This document shows, piece by piece, positions 24,274 to 31,929 of a stretch of DNA of 64,000 nucleotides. The notes beneath the pieces were generated by a model. It saw nothing but the letters and a program-made list of their open reading frames with translations, was not told the origin of the DNA and searched no databases. Source of the DNA: Pseudomonadales bacterium (GTDB taxonomy: Bacteria; Pseudomonadota; Gammaproteobacteria; Pseudomonadales; Azotimanducaceae); assembly GCA_041395945.1 (NCBI GenBank), contig JAWKZN010000001.1, positions 1,488,001-1,552,000 of the forward strand, read 5' to 3'. Each line of letters begins with the position of its first letter. The first letter of the stretch is position 1. The position numbers were made by a program, and so were the translations under genes.

Positions 24274-26100
24274 TTAAGGTGCGCAGCGCGCGTTCGTGCA
24301 CTGCAGAGCACATCCCCGGGCATCGTTGACGGTAATGATGCCGTTGCCATCCAGATCGCGTGGATCACCGGGCAGGGCGGATTGACCACGGGCTGCTGAA
24401 ATCAATGCAATATCGTTGCGGTCGATCTGCCCATTGTTGTCTGCATCACAGGCCATAGGTTCGCCCTCTTCGACAGTGATCGCCAGCAGATTCGACAGTA
24501 CAGGACTCTCTCCCGCTGAGTTGGGACGCAAAGTGCTTCTGATCTGAATGAACTGGCCAGCGAGGGCCAATCCGGTCATACCGTTGGTCGCCGGCGCATA
24601 AGTCGCACCACCCAGACCCGCCAACGAGTCGGCCACCCGAGCTTCTACTACGATGGATGCTCCGGTGGGAATGCTGCCTTCAGGCTCGGTATTCCAGCTG
24701 ACCGAATCCCACACCGCACCAGCGGCACCGTCGATGATCACCGTGAAGACGCCGAATGGATCAGTAGTGTTGCGGAACGCGAAGCCGGTGGCGTCGCTGT
24801 AGGTATATGGCTCGTTGCCCACGGGTACCGTTGTCAGCAGGTTGCCGGTAGCACCGTCGAATTTGTAAACCGCGTTGCGGTCACGGCTGATGGCCCAGGT
24901 ATTGTTGTTGGAGTCGGTTACGATTCCACGCACGTCACCGTAGCTGCCGCTGGTGGTGGTCCAGACCACGGCGCCGGTATCTCTGTCAAACTTGGTCAGC
25001 GAGGAGCCTTGGCCGACGGTGATCTGGCCGTTGCCGTCGATACCGACCCCCAGACTATACAGAGACACGCTCGCCGGGGTGGAGAAGGTACCCGTGGCCG
25101 GGTTGCCGTCCGGTTCTCCGACGCCAACGTTTGGATCGAACTGCAGGTAAGAAAGATTGCTACTGCTGCCACCGTAGATCTTACCGTTGCCGGCAGTGAT
25201 CCCATAGAAGAACGAACCAGCGTTCAAAGCCCCCAGAAAGGTGTTCGTGTTCGTGTCCAGAACACCCATCACATTGCTCAGACCTGCGCTGTAGAGAATG
25301 CCGTCGCCATCCACCACGCAACCATAGGGATTGAGCCCGGGTGTCGCGATCGGGCCAGTCAAAACCGAACCGTTGTCGGGATTGAGTTCGTAATAGGCAT
25401 GGCCATTATACGTTCCCGCCCAGAGGTTACCGTCGCCGGCGATGCACAGAGAACGTCCAAGCTGGCCAGTAGTATTCGGGATCTGCTCCACCCAGGCTAC
25501 TCGTTCGTCGGCAAGTTCTGCGTCCTCCAGAATGCCGTTGGCATTGCCGTCCACCAGAGGGATCATTTCATCCGGAGTGATCTGACAGTCACCGTTCGCA
25601 TCTGCGGAGGTGTCGATGACGCCGTTGCCATTGCGATCGATGCCACCCTCGGAGAGTATCTTCAATACGGAAACCGGCCGATTGTCAAAATGACGGTTGG
25701 CGACAAAGACATTGCCTTCGCCATCGACTGCCGTTCGCGAAGGCGCCGGACCATTCCACGCACCGTGAATACCAGAGCTGAACCAGGTTTCGTATCGCGC
25801 CACCTCACAGTCTGCGTCGGTGTCGATACGGGACACCGTATCCTCACCGGCATTGGCCACCCACAACACAGGGAAGGTAGACCCTGTCGTGTTGAGTTGC
25901 AGCTGGTCATTGTTTGGCGCGTCGTGATTGACGCCGTTGAGCGTGCCCGTATCGAACTCTGCGTCCAAGGTCACATTGAACTCCAACGCAAACACTGCTG
26001 TAGGTAGCAGGCTCAGGAGTCCAACCGCGATCCAATTGCGAATTGCACCGTGATCACATGATTCTCTGTCTTGCTTGGCGCTCAAAATTAACTTAGCCAT
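24274..26100 (-). CDS. Secreted beta-propeller (NHL/SMP-30-like) protein with C-terminal dockerin-like domain
   Basis: This 608-residue protein has an RBS (GGAGG) five bases before the ATG and a signal peptide (about residues 22-38). Residues about 75-460 are repeated blades with W-A/V-N, DGEGNVFVANRHFDN, IAGDGNLWAGTYNG and VDGDGILYSAGLSN patterns, i.e. a beta-propeller. A calcium-type DRNGNGVIDTSADANGDCQITPDE insert lies at about 150-175. Residues 550-608 are a type I dockerin-like domain with two Ca loops, DADNNGQIDRND and DLDGNGIITVND, followed by a Cys-rich end (CALQCTNARC). It lies 53 bases upstream of the cohesin-like PEP-CTERM gene, its probable docking partner. Confidence 0.85.
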   Translation of the reverse strand: MAKLILSAKQDRESCDHGAIRNWIAVGLLSLLPTAVFALEFNVTLDAEFDTGTLNGVNHDAPNNDQLQLNTTGSTFPVLWVANAGEDTVSRIDTDADCEVARYETWFSSGIHGAWNGPAPSRTAVDGEGNVFVANRHFDNRPVSVLKILSEGGIDRNGNGVIDTSADANGDCQITPDEMIPLVDGNANGILEDAELADERVAWVEQIPNTTGQLGRSLCIAGDGNLWAGTYNGHAYYELNPDNGSVLTGPIATPGLNPYGCVVDGDGILYSAGLSNVMGVLDTNTNTFLGALNAGSFFYGITAGNGKIYGGSSSNLSYLQFDPNVGVGEPDGNPATGTFSTPASVSLYSLGVGIDGNGQITVGQGSSLTKFDRDTGAVVWTTTSGSYGDVRGIVTDSNNNTWAISRDRNAVYKFDGATGNLLTTVPVGNEPYTYSDATGFAFRNTTDPFGVFTVIIDGAAGAVWDSVSWNTEPEGSIPTGASIVVEARVADSLAGLGGATYAPATNGMTGLALAGQFIQIRSTLRPNSAGESPVLSNLLAITVEEGEPMACDADNNGQIDRNDIALISAARGQSALPGDPRDLDGNGIITVNDARGCALQCTNARCAP

Positions 26101-26164
26101 GTATCCTCCGCTTCTTACAGTTTTACTAGGCCGATAGACCGATCACCGCGCCGCGATCCTAGGT

Positions 26165-27181
26165 TCAATGAACCTGGGGACGAAATCGTGGAGAAAACTG
26201 CAGGCCTTCACCCGATGAGTAAACTTCAAACTCTTCACTACTGTTCAAATCCCGGACCTTGGCCCGAAACACCCTATCCTGATACCGCACAAATGCCAGA
26301 TAACGCCCATCCTCAGACCAGGACATGTCCATCTCCTCATGCTTCGAGTGCGACGCCCGCACCTGGTCGGAGCCGTCAGGATTCATCAGGTAAAGCTGAT
26401 TTTCCGTTCCCCGGTCACGCGAGCTCACAAACGCCAGCTTGAGGCCATCAGGTGACCAGACTGGCTCCGTATCGATGGAGGGATCGTCGGTGAGCTGTGC
26501 GACAAGCCCCGAAGTTACATCTGCAACATAGACGTCCACGGATGGCTTACGGAAGGCGGAGAAGGCAATTCTGGTGCTGTCTGGTGACCACGCCAGGCGC
26601 AACACCTCCATACCAGCTTCATCTGCCACTCCGAAACCGGTCCCGCTACCGTCCGCCGGCATAATGAGCAGGCGTTTATGCTGGTGTCCGACACGCTCGG
26701 GAATCGCGACGAATTTGCCGTCCGGTGACCAATATATCCCGTTCGCCTCGCCTGTGACCGGCCCGAGCACCCTGGTCTTACCGCTCGCAAGGTTTACAAC
26801 GAGTGGGGTCATGCGGCCTTCTCGAACCCCGAGGTAAGCGAGTTCTCTGCCATCCGGTGACCATGCGGGTTGCAGCTCATTGCCGCTGTCGCGGGTAATC
26901 TGGCGTCTATTCGAACCATCCGGGGCGATGGTGTAGATATCGTAGTTGTTGCTCTCAGCAGAAGCGTAGGCAATGAGCTTGCCATCAGGCGACCAGGAAG
27001 GGCTTGCCTCGTCCCGATGATTGCTGGTCAGCTGCGTGGCAGCCTTTGAACCCAGTTCGGCTACAAACAGCTCCAAGTCGCCGTCGTCCTGTGCCAAAAA
27101 TAACAGTTCCTGCGGCCGCTCCTGCGGTGCCGCAGAACAACCACCGATAAGCAGCGCAACTAGAACTGACACCGAACGCAT
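26165..27181 (-). CDS. TolB-like WD40/PD40 beta-propeller lipoprotein
   Basis: This 338-residue protein has the lipobox LLIGGC with Cys 15 and RBS GGGGGAGG just before the ATG. At least five repeats of the WSPDG(K/R)xIAF type (SPSWSPDGKLIAYAS, QPAWSPDGRELAYLG, GIYWSPDGKFVAIPE, RLAWSPDSTRIAFSA, EPVWSPDGLKLAFVS, DMSWSEDGRYLAFVR) form a six-bladed TolB-type propeller. The gene is a free-standing paralogue and not part of tol-pal. It is likely lipid-anchored in the periplasm or at the surface and may bind a partner protein. It lies upstream of the dockerin gene in the same orientation, 64 bases away. Confidence 0.87.
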   Translation of the reverse strand: MRSVSVLVALLIGGCSAAPQERPQELLFLAQDDGDLELFVAELGSKAATQLTSNHRDEASPSWSPDGKLIAYASAESNNYDIYTIAPDGSNRRQITRDSGNELQPAWSPDGRELAYLGVREGRMTPLVVNLASGKTRVLGPVTGEANGIYWSPDGKFVAIPERVGHQHKRLLIMPADGSGTGFGVADEAGMEVLRLAWSPDSTRIAFSAFRKPSVDVYVADVTSGLVAQLTDDPSIDTEPVWSPDGLKLAFVSSRDRGTENQLYLMNPDGSDQVRASHSKHEEMDMSWSEDGRYLAFVRYQDRVFRAKVRDLNSSEEFEVYSSGEGLQFSPRFRPQVH

Positions 27182-27433
27182 GGCCTCCCCCCTTGGAATG
27201 CCCCTAGCTCACGGAAACACCACTGATTTCGCGTGAGTCACGTTAAAAATTGCAAGTATCGCGCCAGAATAAGGGGCTCTTTGGAATCAATAGGTTAAGA
27301 GGAGGCCGGAGTGCCAGTCTGATCAAGTTGTAAAATTCTTCGACGCAAACAGGCCGAATGGCCATTTAAGCTGTATGAAAGTCTGACAGGCAGAGTTCGC
27401 GTTCGCCCAGGTACCGTCGACCGCTGGTGGGAT

Positions 27434-28003
27434 ATGCTAGCCTGCAGCGTTCGTCGAGTAGCCTGCCAGGCATATTGCGTGCATAGAATTGTCATTAGAG
27501 TAGTCCTAGCAGCTCTGGCAGTGGGAACTTTCGCGTTTATCCTGAACCGGCAGACCGGTAGTACCGTAGCAGAGATTGTTTCCCGCAAGGAAATCGAGCC
27601 ACCTGCAATCATTCAACAAGAACCTGCGACTGCTATCCGGGGGGATCGGCACGTGGCTACACCCGCCAATTTTAAACCGCCAGCCGCTCAGGCCACAGAG
27701 ATAGTCGAACTGACCGGGGTTCCTTTCGATCACCTCTACGGTGAACTGCGCGATGCATTCGAGCGGGAAAGTTTCTCGTTCCAGATTGAATCCGACGGAG
27801 CGTTGCGCGTGAACGACGACATGTTCCGTTACCTGGGACTGCTAAGTGGTGATCGCATCACCGAGATCAACGGTTTCGCCGTCGCGGATCTGGCGAAGCT
27901 TCCTCCACCGCTGGGATCTCAGTTCGCAGGCCCCCGGTTGTCCATTCGCTTTCTGCGCGACAGCGTTGAACGGTCCGCATCCTTCGTCAATGTGGACCGA
28001 TGA
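27434..28003 (+). CDS. Membrane-anchored PDZ-like protein (GspC-like)
   Basis: This 189-residue protein has one N-terminal membrane helix (about 19-37, IVIRVVLAALAVGTFAFIL), a proline/alanine-rich linker and a C-terminal PDZ-like domain (about 100-185) with the signature GLLSGDRITEINGFAVADLAKL. The topology resembles GspC of type II secretion, but no other gsp gene is present. It overlaps the next gene by 4 bases (ATGA), so the PDZ protein and the heme c/FG-GAP protein are made together. It may recognise C-termini or extended peptides in the periplasm. Confidence 0.68.
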   Translation: MLACSVRRVACQAYCVHRIVIRVVLAALAVGTFAFILNRQTGSTVAEIVSRKEIEPPAIIQQEPATAIRGDRHVATPANFKPPAAQATEIVELTGVPFDHLYGELRDAFERESFSFQIESDGALRVNDDMFRYLGLLSGDRITEINGFAVADLAKLPPPLGSQFAGPRLSIRFLRDSVERSASFVNVDR

Positions 28004-29499
28004 ACCATCAGTCCTTTATTCTCGTTGTTGCGCTTGTCGCTGGTCATGCCGGTACTGTCGTGGCGGATACGGCACCGCCGTCCGTCGCTTCACGCTGCGG
28101 TGCGTGTCACGCACTGCCACCCGCGAACGTGCTGCCACAAAACAAATGGCGTGAAATCATCCAGAAGATGTACGAACTGGCGGCTGGTACAGTCAACGCA
28201 ATAGCCCCTAGTGAGTTCGAAACCATCATCCACTGGTATGAGAGCAGCGCGCCAGAGAAGCTGGAGGCGGCATTGTGGAAAGCCGATTTCGACCGCACTT
28301 CGACGCAGTATCGGTCGACCCTGGTTCCCTCGGTCACAGATCATTCCCAGGTATCCGATGTGTTCTTTGCCGATATCCTGCCGGCACCGGGAGTCGAACT
28401 TGTAGTCGTAGATATGGGTGCAGCCAGTATCCTTGCGGGCCCACCGATGGGTCCGCTGGAGGTGCTGGTGCGGACCCGCTTACCTCTACGCGCACAGGTG
28501 GTTGATCTGGATCGGGACGGGTTTGCGGATCTGCTCATCGCCGGGATCGGGTGGGCAACTCCCTCGGATGCGAACCTCGGGACCATCACTGCCGCGTTCG
28601 GCAGCCCGGACGGGAAGTTCCAGCTACGGCAACTGGCGCGACGCCTCGGCAGGGTTAGCGATGCCCGAGCTGCGGACTTCGACGGCGACGGGGATCTTGA
28701 TGTGGTGAGTTCGGTATTCGGCAACCGCAGCGGTGCAATCATCATGTTAGAGAATCTGGGTGGGAGATCCTTCTCTAGCCCTATAACCCTTGACTCCCGC
28801 AGCGGAGCAGTGCGGGTAGTACCGGCAGACCTCAATAGCGACGGCAGAATTGACATCGTGACCGCGTTTTCCCAGGAACACGAGACCATCGCGGCGTTCC
28901 TCAACCAGGGAAAATTCATCTTCGAAACCAACGAGCTATACCGCGCACCCCATCCGAACTGGGGCATGAACGGATTGACGATTGCCGATCTTGATGGAGA
29001 CGCAGACCTCGACGTTGTGTTCACGAATGGTGATTCCATGGACGACGGAGTACGGTTCAAGCCCTGGCACGGCGTTTCCTGGCTGGAACAGCGGCCTGGG
29101 TTCAGGTTCGAGCCACACGACATCGGCAAACTCTATGGTGCGGTGAGTCCGCTGGTGGCGGACATCGACGGCGATGGCGACAGCGATGTGGTGGCTGGCA
29201 GCTGGTTCCTTGAATCCCCGACGCTCGATGAATCGAACGACCCACCGGGTGCCGTACTATTCGAACAGGTTCGACCCGGGTATTTTGTGAGCCACGCGCT
29301 ACTGGAATCCGGTAGTACCATTCCCACGCTAGCGGCTCTGGATAACGGCGGCGATGTACCCGAGGTGCTTGCCTTTGGCTACTACCGGCTAGCGGGGATC
29401 CCCGGACACTCCGCGCTCGTTCTCACGAGGAATCCCAACTCGGGGAACTCTGAGACTGACCAGTCCGTAGAGTCCCCTGATGGCACGAAAGCACAGTAG
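28000..29499 (+). CDS. Secreted c-type heme protein with FG-GAP/VCBS beta-propeller
   Basis: This 499-residue protein has a signal peptide (about 1-23), a heme c motif CGACH at 33-37 with the following ALPPANVLPQNKWREIIQKMYELAAG, and six to seven FG-GAP/VCBS repeats. The repeats carry Ca-binding loops such as DLDRDGFADLLIAG, DFDGDGDLDVVSS, DLNSDGRIDIVTA, DLDGDADLDVVFT and DIDGDGDSDVVAGS. The N-terminal part is reminiscent of the DHC-type cytochrome at 646-1224. This fusion is expected to act outside the inner membrane; its redox partner is unknown. It is translationally coupled to the PDZ-like gene. Confidence 0.83.
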   Translation: MNHQSFILVVALVAGHAGTVVADTAPPSVASRCGACHALPPANVLPQNKWREIIQKMYELAAGTVNAIAPSEFETIIHWYESSAPEKLEAALWKADFDRTSTQYRSTLVPSVTDHSQVSDVFFADILPAPGVELVVVDMGAASILAGPPMGPLEVLVRTRLPLRAQVVDLDRDGFADLLIAGIGWATPSDANLGTITAAFGSPDGKFQLRQLARRLGRVSDARAADFDGDGDLDVVSSVFGNRSGAIIMLENLGGRSFSSPITLDSRSGAVRVVPADLNSDGRIDIVTAFSQEHETIAAFLNQGKFIFETNELYRAPHPNWGMNGLTIADLDGDADLDVVFTNGDSMDDGVRFKPWHGVSWLEQRPGFRFEPHDIGKLYGAVSPLVADIDGDGDSDVVAGSWFLESPTLDESNDPPGAVLFEQVRPGYFVSHALLESGSTIPTLAALDNGGDVPEVLAFGYYRLAGIPGHSALVLTRNPNSGNSETDQSVESPDGTKAQ

Positions 29500-30124
29500 A
29501 CTCAAGGCCGAGGCGCTGGCGTGCGCAGTTTTGATCGCAGGCACACCTATGATGCGCGTGTCTTATGGTGCGCATGTAACGATGAGTGAATCGTCAGGCA
29601 CACTCTCCTGCATCCCGTATCTGAAAATCCCAACTCCGCAACGACTGATGACGCTGGGCAATCCTCACACTTTCCCCAACCTTTCCCGGGACGAAGACGA
29701 GCTGAGTCCTTTCGTGACCGTGGAGTGGGATGCAACCGCCGACGCCATGCTTTACGCCACCTTCAGACAGGGCTTCAAGGCAGGCGGGTTCGATGAGGAC
29801 GATCCTGGGACGTACTACGTACCAGTTGCGCAGGACTGGGAAATGGGTATTCAGGCAAACGTGAATTTCAGCGATAAGTATGAAGTTCCCGGCGATCTGG
29901 ATCCGCTCATGGCTCAGGACAGCTTCTACAAACTCAATGCCCGACTCTCACTGGATTCCCTCGACGGCCGCTATCAGCTTGCTCTGATCGGGAAAAACCT
30001 CAACGACAAGAAAACCACGGCGTGGGACAACGATGTGCCGCTGGGGAATCTGCTCGGCAACAACTACTTCCAGTTCATCGATCCACCACGCACCATGGCG
30101 CTGCAGGCACAGGTGAATTTCTGA
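29480..30124 (+). pseudogene. Mosaic pseudogene: transporter fragment fused to a shuffled TonB receptor 3' end
   Basis: The frame is open for 214 codons but is a patchwork. About 29590-29655 encodes SGTLSCIPYLKIPTPQRLMTLG, a divergent version of the loop of GPH transporters (compare RIPYLKSPPPQRTMTLG in the gene at 12334). At CTGGG (about 29654) it switches to TonB receptor sequence: 29653-29800 is about 98% identical to 19255-19402. Ten unrelated bases follow, and 29811-30124 is about 98% identical to 19794-20107, so 391 bp of the parent are missing. A C-terminal barrel fragment without plug cannot be a working receptor. Whether the 5' 110 bases, which overlap the end of the upstream gene, are translated is unknown. 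Confidence 0.85.
29811..30124 (+). repeat. Direct repeat, right copy (TonB receptor 3' end)
   Basis: This is the same 314 bp as 19794-20107 in the same orientation with about six substitutions, 10,017 bp downstream. Together with the 29653-29800 block it provides homology for recombination across the accessory block. Confidence 0.93.
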
Positions 30125-30165
30125 CTCTTCCGGAGGACCGCTGAGCCGGAGGGCTCTCTGCTTTA

Positions 30166-30212
30166 CCCTCCCTCTCCGCCATTAAAAAACGGGCCAACAG
30201 GCCCGTTTTTTA
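30166..30212 (-). terminator. Displaced tRNA-Ser terminator and inverted copy of the tRNA 3' end
   Basis: GGGCC AACA GGCCC flanked by A6 and T6 is a textbook bidirectional intrinsic terminator (30184-30211). Its left side continues into CCCTCCCTCTCCGCCA (30166-30181), which equals the last 16 bases of the tRNA-Ser at 31527, including CCA, but in the opposite orientation. With the IS removed, the two sides form a perfect 30-bp stem with a 4-nt loop. Confidence 0.85.
30205..30212 (+). repeat. IS target-site duplication, left copy
   Basis: GTTTTTTA at 30205-30212 abuts the left IS end and is repeated at 31518-31525. Eight bases is the usual duplication length for ISL3-family elements. Confidence 0.9.
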
Positions 30213-31517
30213 GGCTCTTCATCAGTTAATGGGGGACACCGGTGTTCATTAAACTGATTTTGCGAAGATCGTTTAATGGAGATACCACCGATGTCCCACG
30301 CAGGAGTCATATTAGGCATATCTGACCTTGAGATCGAGAAGGTTGATCGGGACCAGGGCATCAAGGTCTATGCCCGGCCTACCAGACGCCCCTCGTGCAT
30401 TCATTGCGAGCACGAGGGGGTGAGGATCAAGGCGACCCGTCAACGAACCCTCAAGCACACGCGTCAGGGTAACCAGGTGATGACCTTGCACCTGAAGTCG
30501 CCCAAGTACCACTGCCCACAGTGCGGGCGCTATTTCTGCCACCGGTTCAAGGGCGTTCGGCCGCGCTTCAGAGCGTCGGAAGCGTTTCGGCTCGAGGTGT
30601 TCGAAGCGCATGATGGCGGCGTCACTCAGCGCAAGATCACGCGCACCCACGGCATCAGTGCGGCAACCGTCGAGCGCTGGTATCAGAGCCATTGTCGGCA
30701 ACGGTGCTCTGAGATGTCGAACCGCCCCTGTCCACGGGTATTGGGTATCGATGAACACTTCTTCACCCGCCGACGAGGGTATGCAACAAGCTTTGTGGAT
30801 CTGAAGAACCACAAAGTCTTCGACGTGGCACTCGGACGCTCTGAACCGAGCTTAAGACGCTATCTGAGGCGTTTACCGGGCCGGGATCAGGTAAAGGTCA
30901 TCGTCATGGATCTGTCCGAGACCTACCGCAGCATTGCCCGCCGGTACTTCCCCCAGGCCACGATCGTCGCCGATCGCTTCCATGTAATCCGGCTGGTAAA
31001 CCAGCACTTTCTCAAGGTCTGGCAACAACAGGATCCCGAGGGTCGAAGCAACCGCGGATTACTGAGTCTGATGCGTCGGCACGAGTGGTATCTGTCCGAT
31101 GAGCAGCGCGACAACCTCAGAAGCTATCTCGGAGAATGGCCCGTGCTCAAGGCGCTGTACGATGCCAAGCAGCGGCTGAACCGCCTCCTGCTGCTGAAAG
31201 CACTGAACGCCAGGAAAGCCAGAAGCACGTTGCCCGAGTTCCTTACGCTGATTGAGCAGCTCCACGTCAGTCCGCTCCACCGGCTCGCAAAAACACTCAC
31301 CTCATGGCTTGCACCCATCGTCGCCATGTGGCGATTCACGCGCAGCAACGGCATCACCGAGGGCTTCCACACCAAGATGGAAATGATGTCGAGAAGAGCC
31401 TACGGGTTCAGAAACTTTGAGAACTACCGGCTGCGGGTCTTAACCCACTGCGGCTGGGATGGCATCATCAACCGGGTTTAGTGAACAACGGCCCATCCCC
31501 ATTAATCGGGTAGAGCC
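30213..31517 (+). mobile_element. Complete ISL3-family insertion sequence (1305 bp)
   Basis: The element is bounded by imperfect inverted repeats: the left end GGCTCTTCATCAGTTAATGG (30213-30232) matches the right end on the minus strand, GGCTCTACCCGATTAATGGG (from 31517). It is flanked by the 8-bp duplication GTTTTTTA. It carries one intact transposase gene in the plus orientation. It is inserted in the right arm of the terminator hairpin downstream of tRNA-Ser. The intact ends, duplication and ORF suggest a recent, possibly still active copy. Confidence 0.92.
30276..31481 (+). CDS. ISL3 family transposase
   Basis: This 401-residue protein has an N-terminal zinc-binding region (CIHCEHEG ... 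YHCPQCGRYFCHR, about 42-94), an HTH segment (TQRKITRTHGISAATVERWYQSH) and the DDE_Tnp_ISL3 catalytic domain. The first Asp is in LGIDEHFFTRRRGYATSFVDL and the second in VIVMDLSETYRSIARRYFPQATIVADRFHVIRLVNQ. The terminal Glu is probably in SNGITEGFHTKMEMMSRRAYGFRNFENYRLRV. It starts 63 bp inside the left end and stops 36 bp before the right end of the element. An in-frame ATG at 30291 is an alternative start. Confidence 0.95.
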   Translation: MEIPPMSHAGVILGISDLEIEKVDRDQGIKVYARPTRRPSCIHCEHEGVRIKATRQRTLKHTRQGNQVMTLHLKSPKYHCPQCGRYFCHRFKGVRPRFRASEAFRLEVFEAHDGGVTQRKITRTHGISAATVERWYQSHCRQRCSEMSNRPCPRVLGIDEHFFTRRRGYATSFVDLKNHKVFDVALGRSEPSLRRYLRRLPGRDQVKVIVMDLSETYRSIARRYFPQATIVADRFHVIRLVNQHFLKVWQQQDPEGRSNRGLLSLMRRHEWYLSDEQRDNLRSYLGEWPVLKALYDAKQRLNRLLLLKALNARKARSTLPEFLTLIEQLHVSPLHRLAKTLTSWLAPIVAMWRFTRSNGITEGFHTKMEMMSRRAYGFRNFENYRLRVLTHCGWDGIINRV

Positions 31518-31614
<97 letters not shown>

Positions 31615-31623
31615 GTGAAAATG

Positions 31624-31738
31624 GGTGGCGACCCAATCCAGCCACACCCCGGCGCCCGAGTCGGCTGCTACCGTTGCTCCCTTCCGGGCCTGGCGGAGTT
31701 CGCAGCTTTTCGTCGCGAGGGGACCGGAAAGGGTCACC
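31624..31738 (-). ncRNA. ffs: Signal recognition particle RNA (4.5S, bacterial small type)
   Basis: The minus strand carries the invariant SRP domain IV core GCCAGGCCCGGAAGGGAGCA followed by ACGGTAGCAGCC, with the GGAA tetraloop and symmetric/asymmetric loops that bind Ffh. The distal ends pair: GGTGACCC at the 5' side with GGGTCGCC at the 3' side. The fold is the short hairpin used by gammaproteobacteria. The ends are estimated to within a few bases. It probably shares a transcript with tRNA-Ser(GGA) and would be released by RNase P and other RNases. Confidence 0.93.
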
Positions 31739-31751
31739 ATCGAGGGCGCGT

Positions 31752-31780
31752 ATGCTAGGGCACCTCCGCATAAGTATCAA
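31752..31780 (-). promoter_or_regulatory. Probable sigma-70 promoter of ffs and tRNA-Ser
   Basis: On the minus strand TTGATA (complement of 31775-31780) and TAGCAT (complement of 31752-31757) are 17 bp apart. The predicted start lies about 8 bases after TAGCAT, just before the SRP RNA 5' end. The -35 box is inside one arm of the 71-bp inverted repeat. Confidence 0.6.
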
Positions 31781-31827
31781 CGCCGGTACGACACGCTGAG
31801 GCGTTGATACTTATGCGTAGGTGCCCT
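31757..31827. repeat. 71-bp near-perfect inverted repeat upstream of ffs
   Basis: Arms of 28 bp (31757-31784 and 31800-31827) differ at one position and are separated by 15 bp. Each arm contains GCATAAGTATCAACGCC or its complement. It lacks a T-run and lies in the promoter region of ffs. It could be a miniature transposable element, the fused ends of a deleted IS, or a dyad regulatory site. Confidence 0.88.
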
Positions 31828-31929
31828 GGCGGAGATCCCACTTGAACGGTAGTCGCCGTGCCGCTTCCCGGGCGAACCGCGGCGAGCCTTCTATACTTCC
31901 TGCATGAAACAGAAATCGGGCACAGAACC

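Noticed and set aside
25009..26007. 332-codon frame on the plus strand opposite the dockerin gene
   Set aside because: The minus-strand gene has a signal peptide, propeller repeats and a dockerin-like end; the plus frame shows none of these and is a shadow.
27434..28003. gspC of a type II secretion system
   Set aside because: The topology is similar, but no other gsp gene occurs nearby and the gene is coupled to a heme c/FG-GAP gene.
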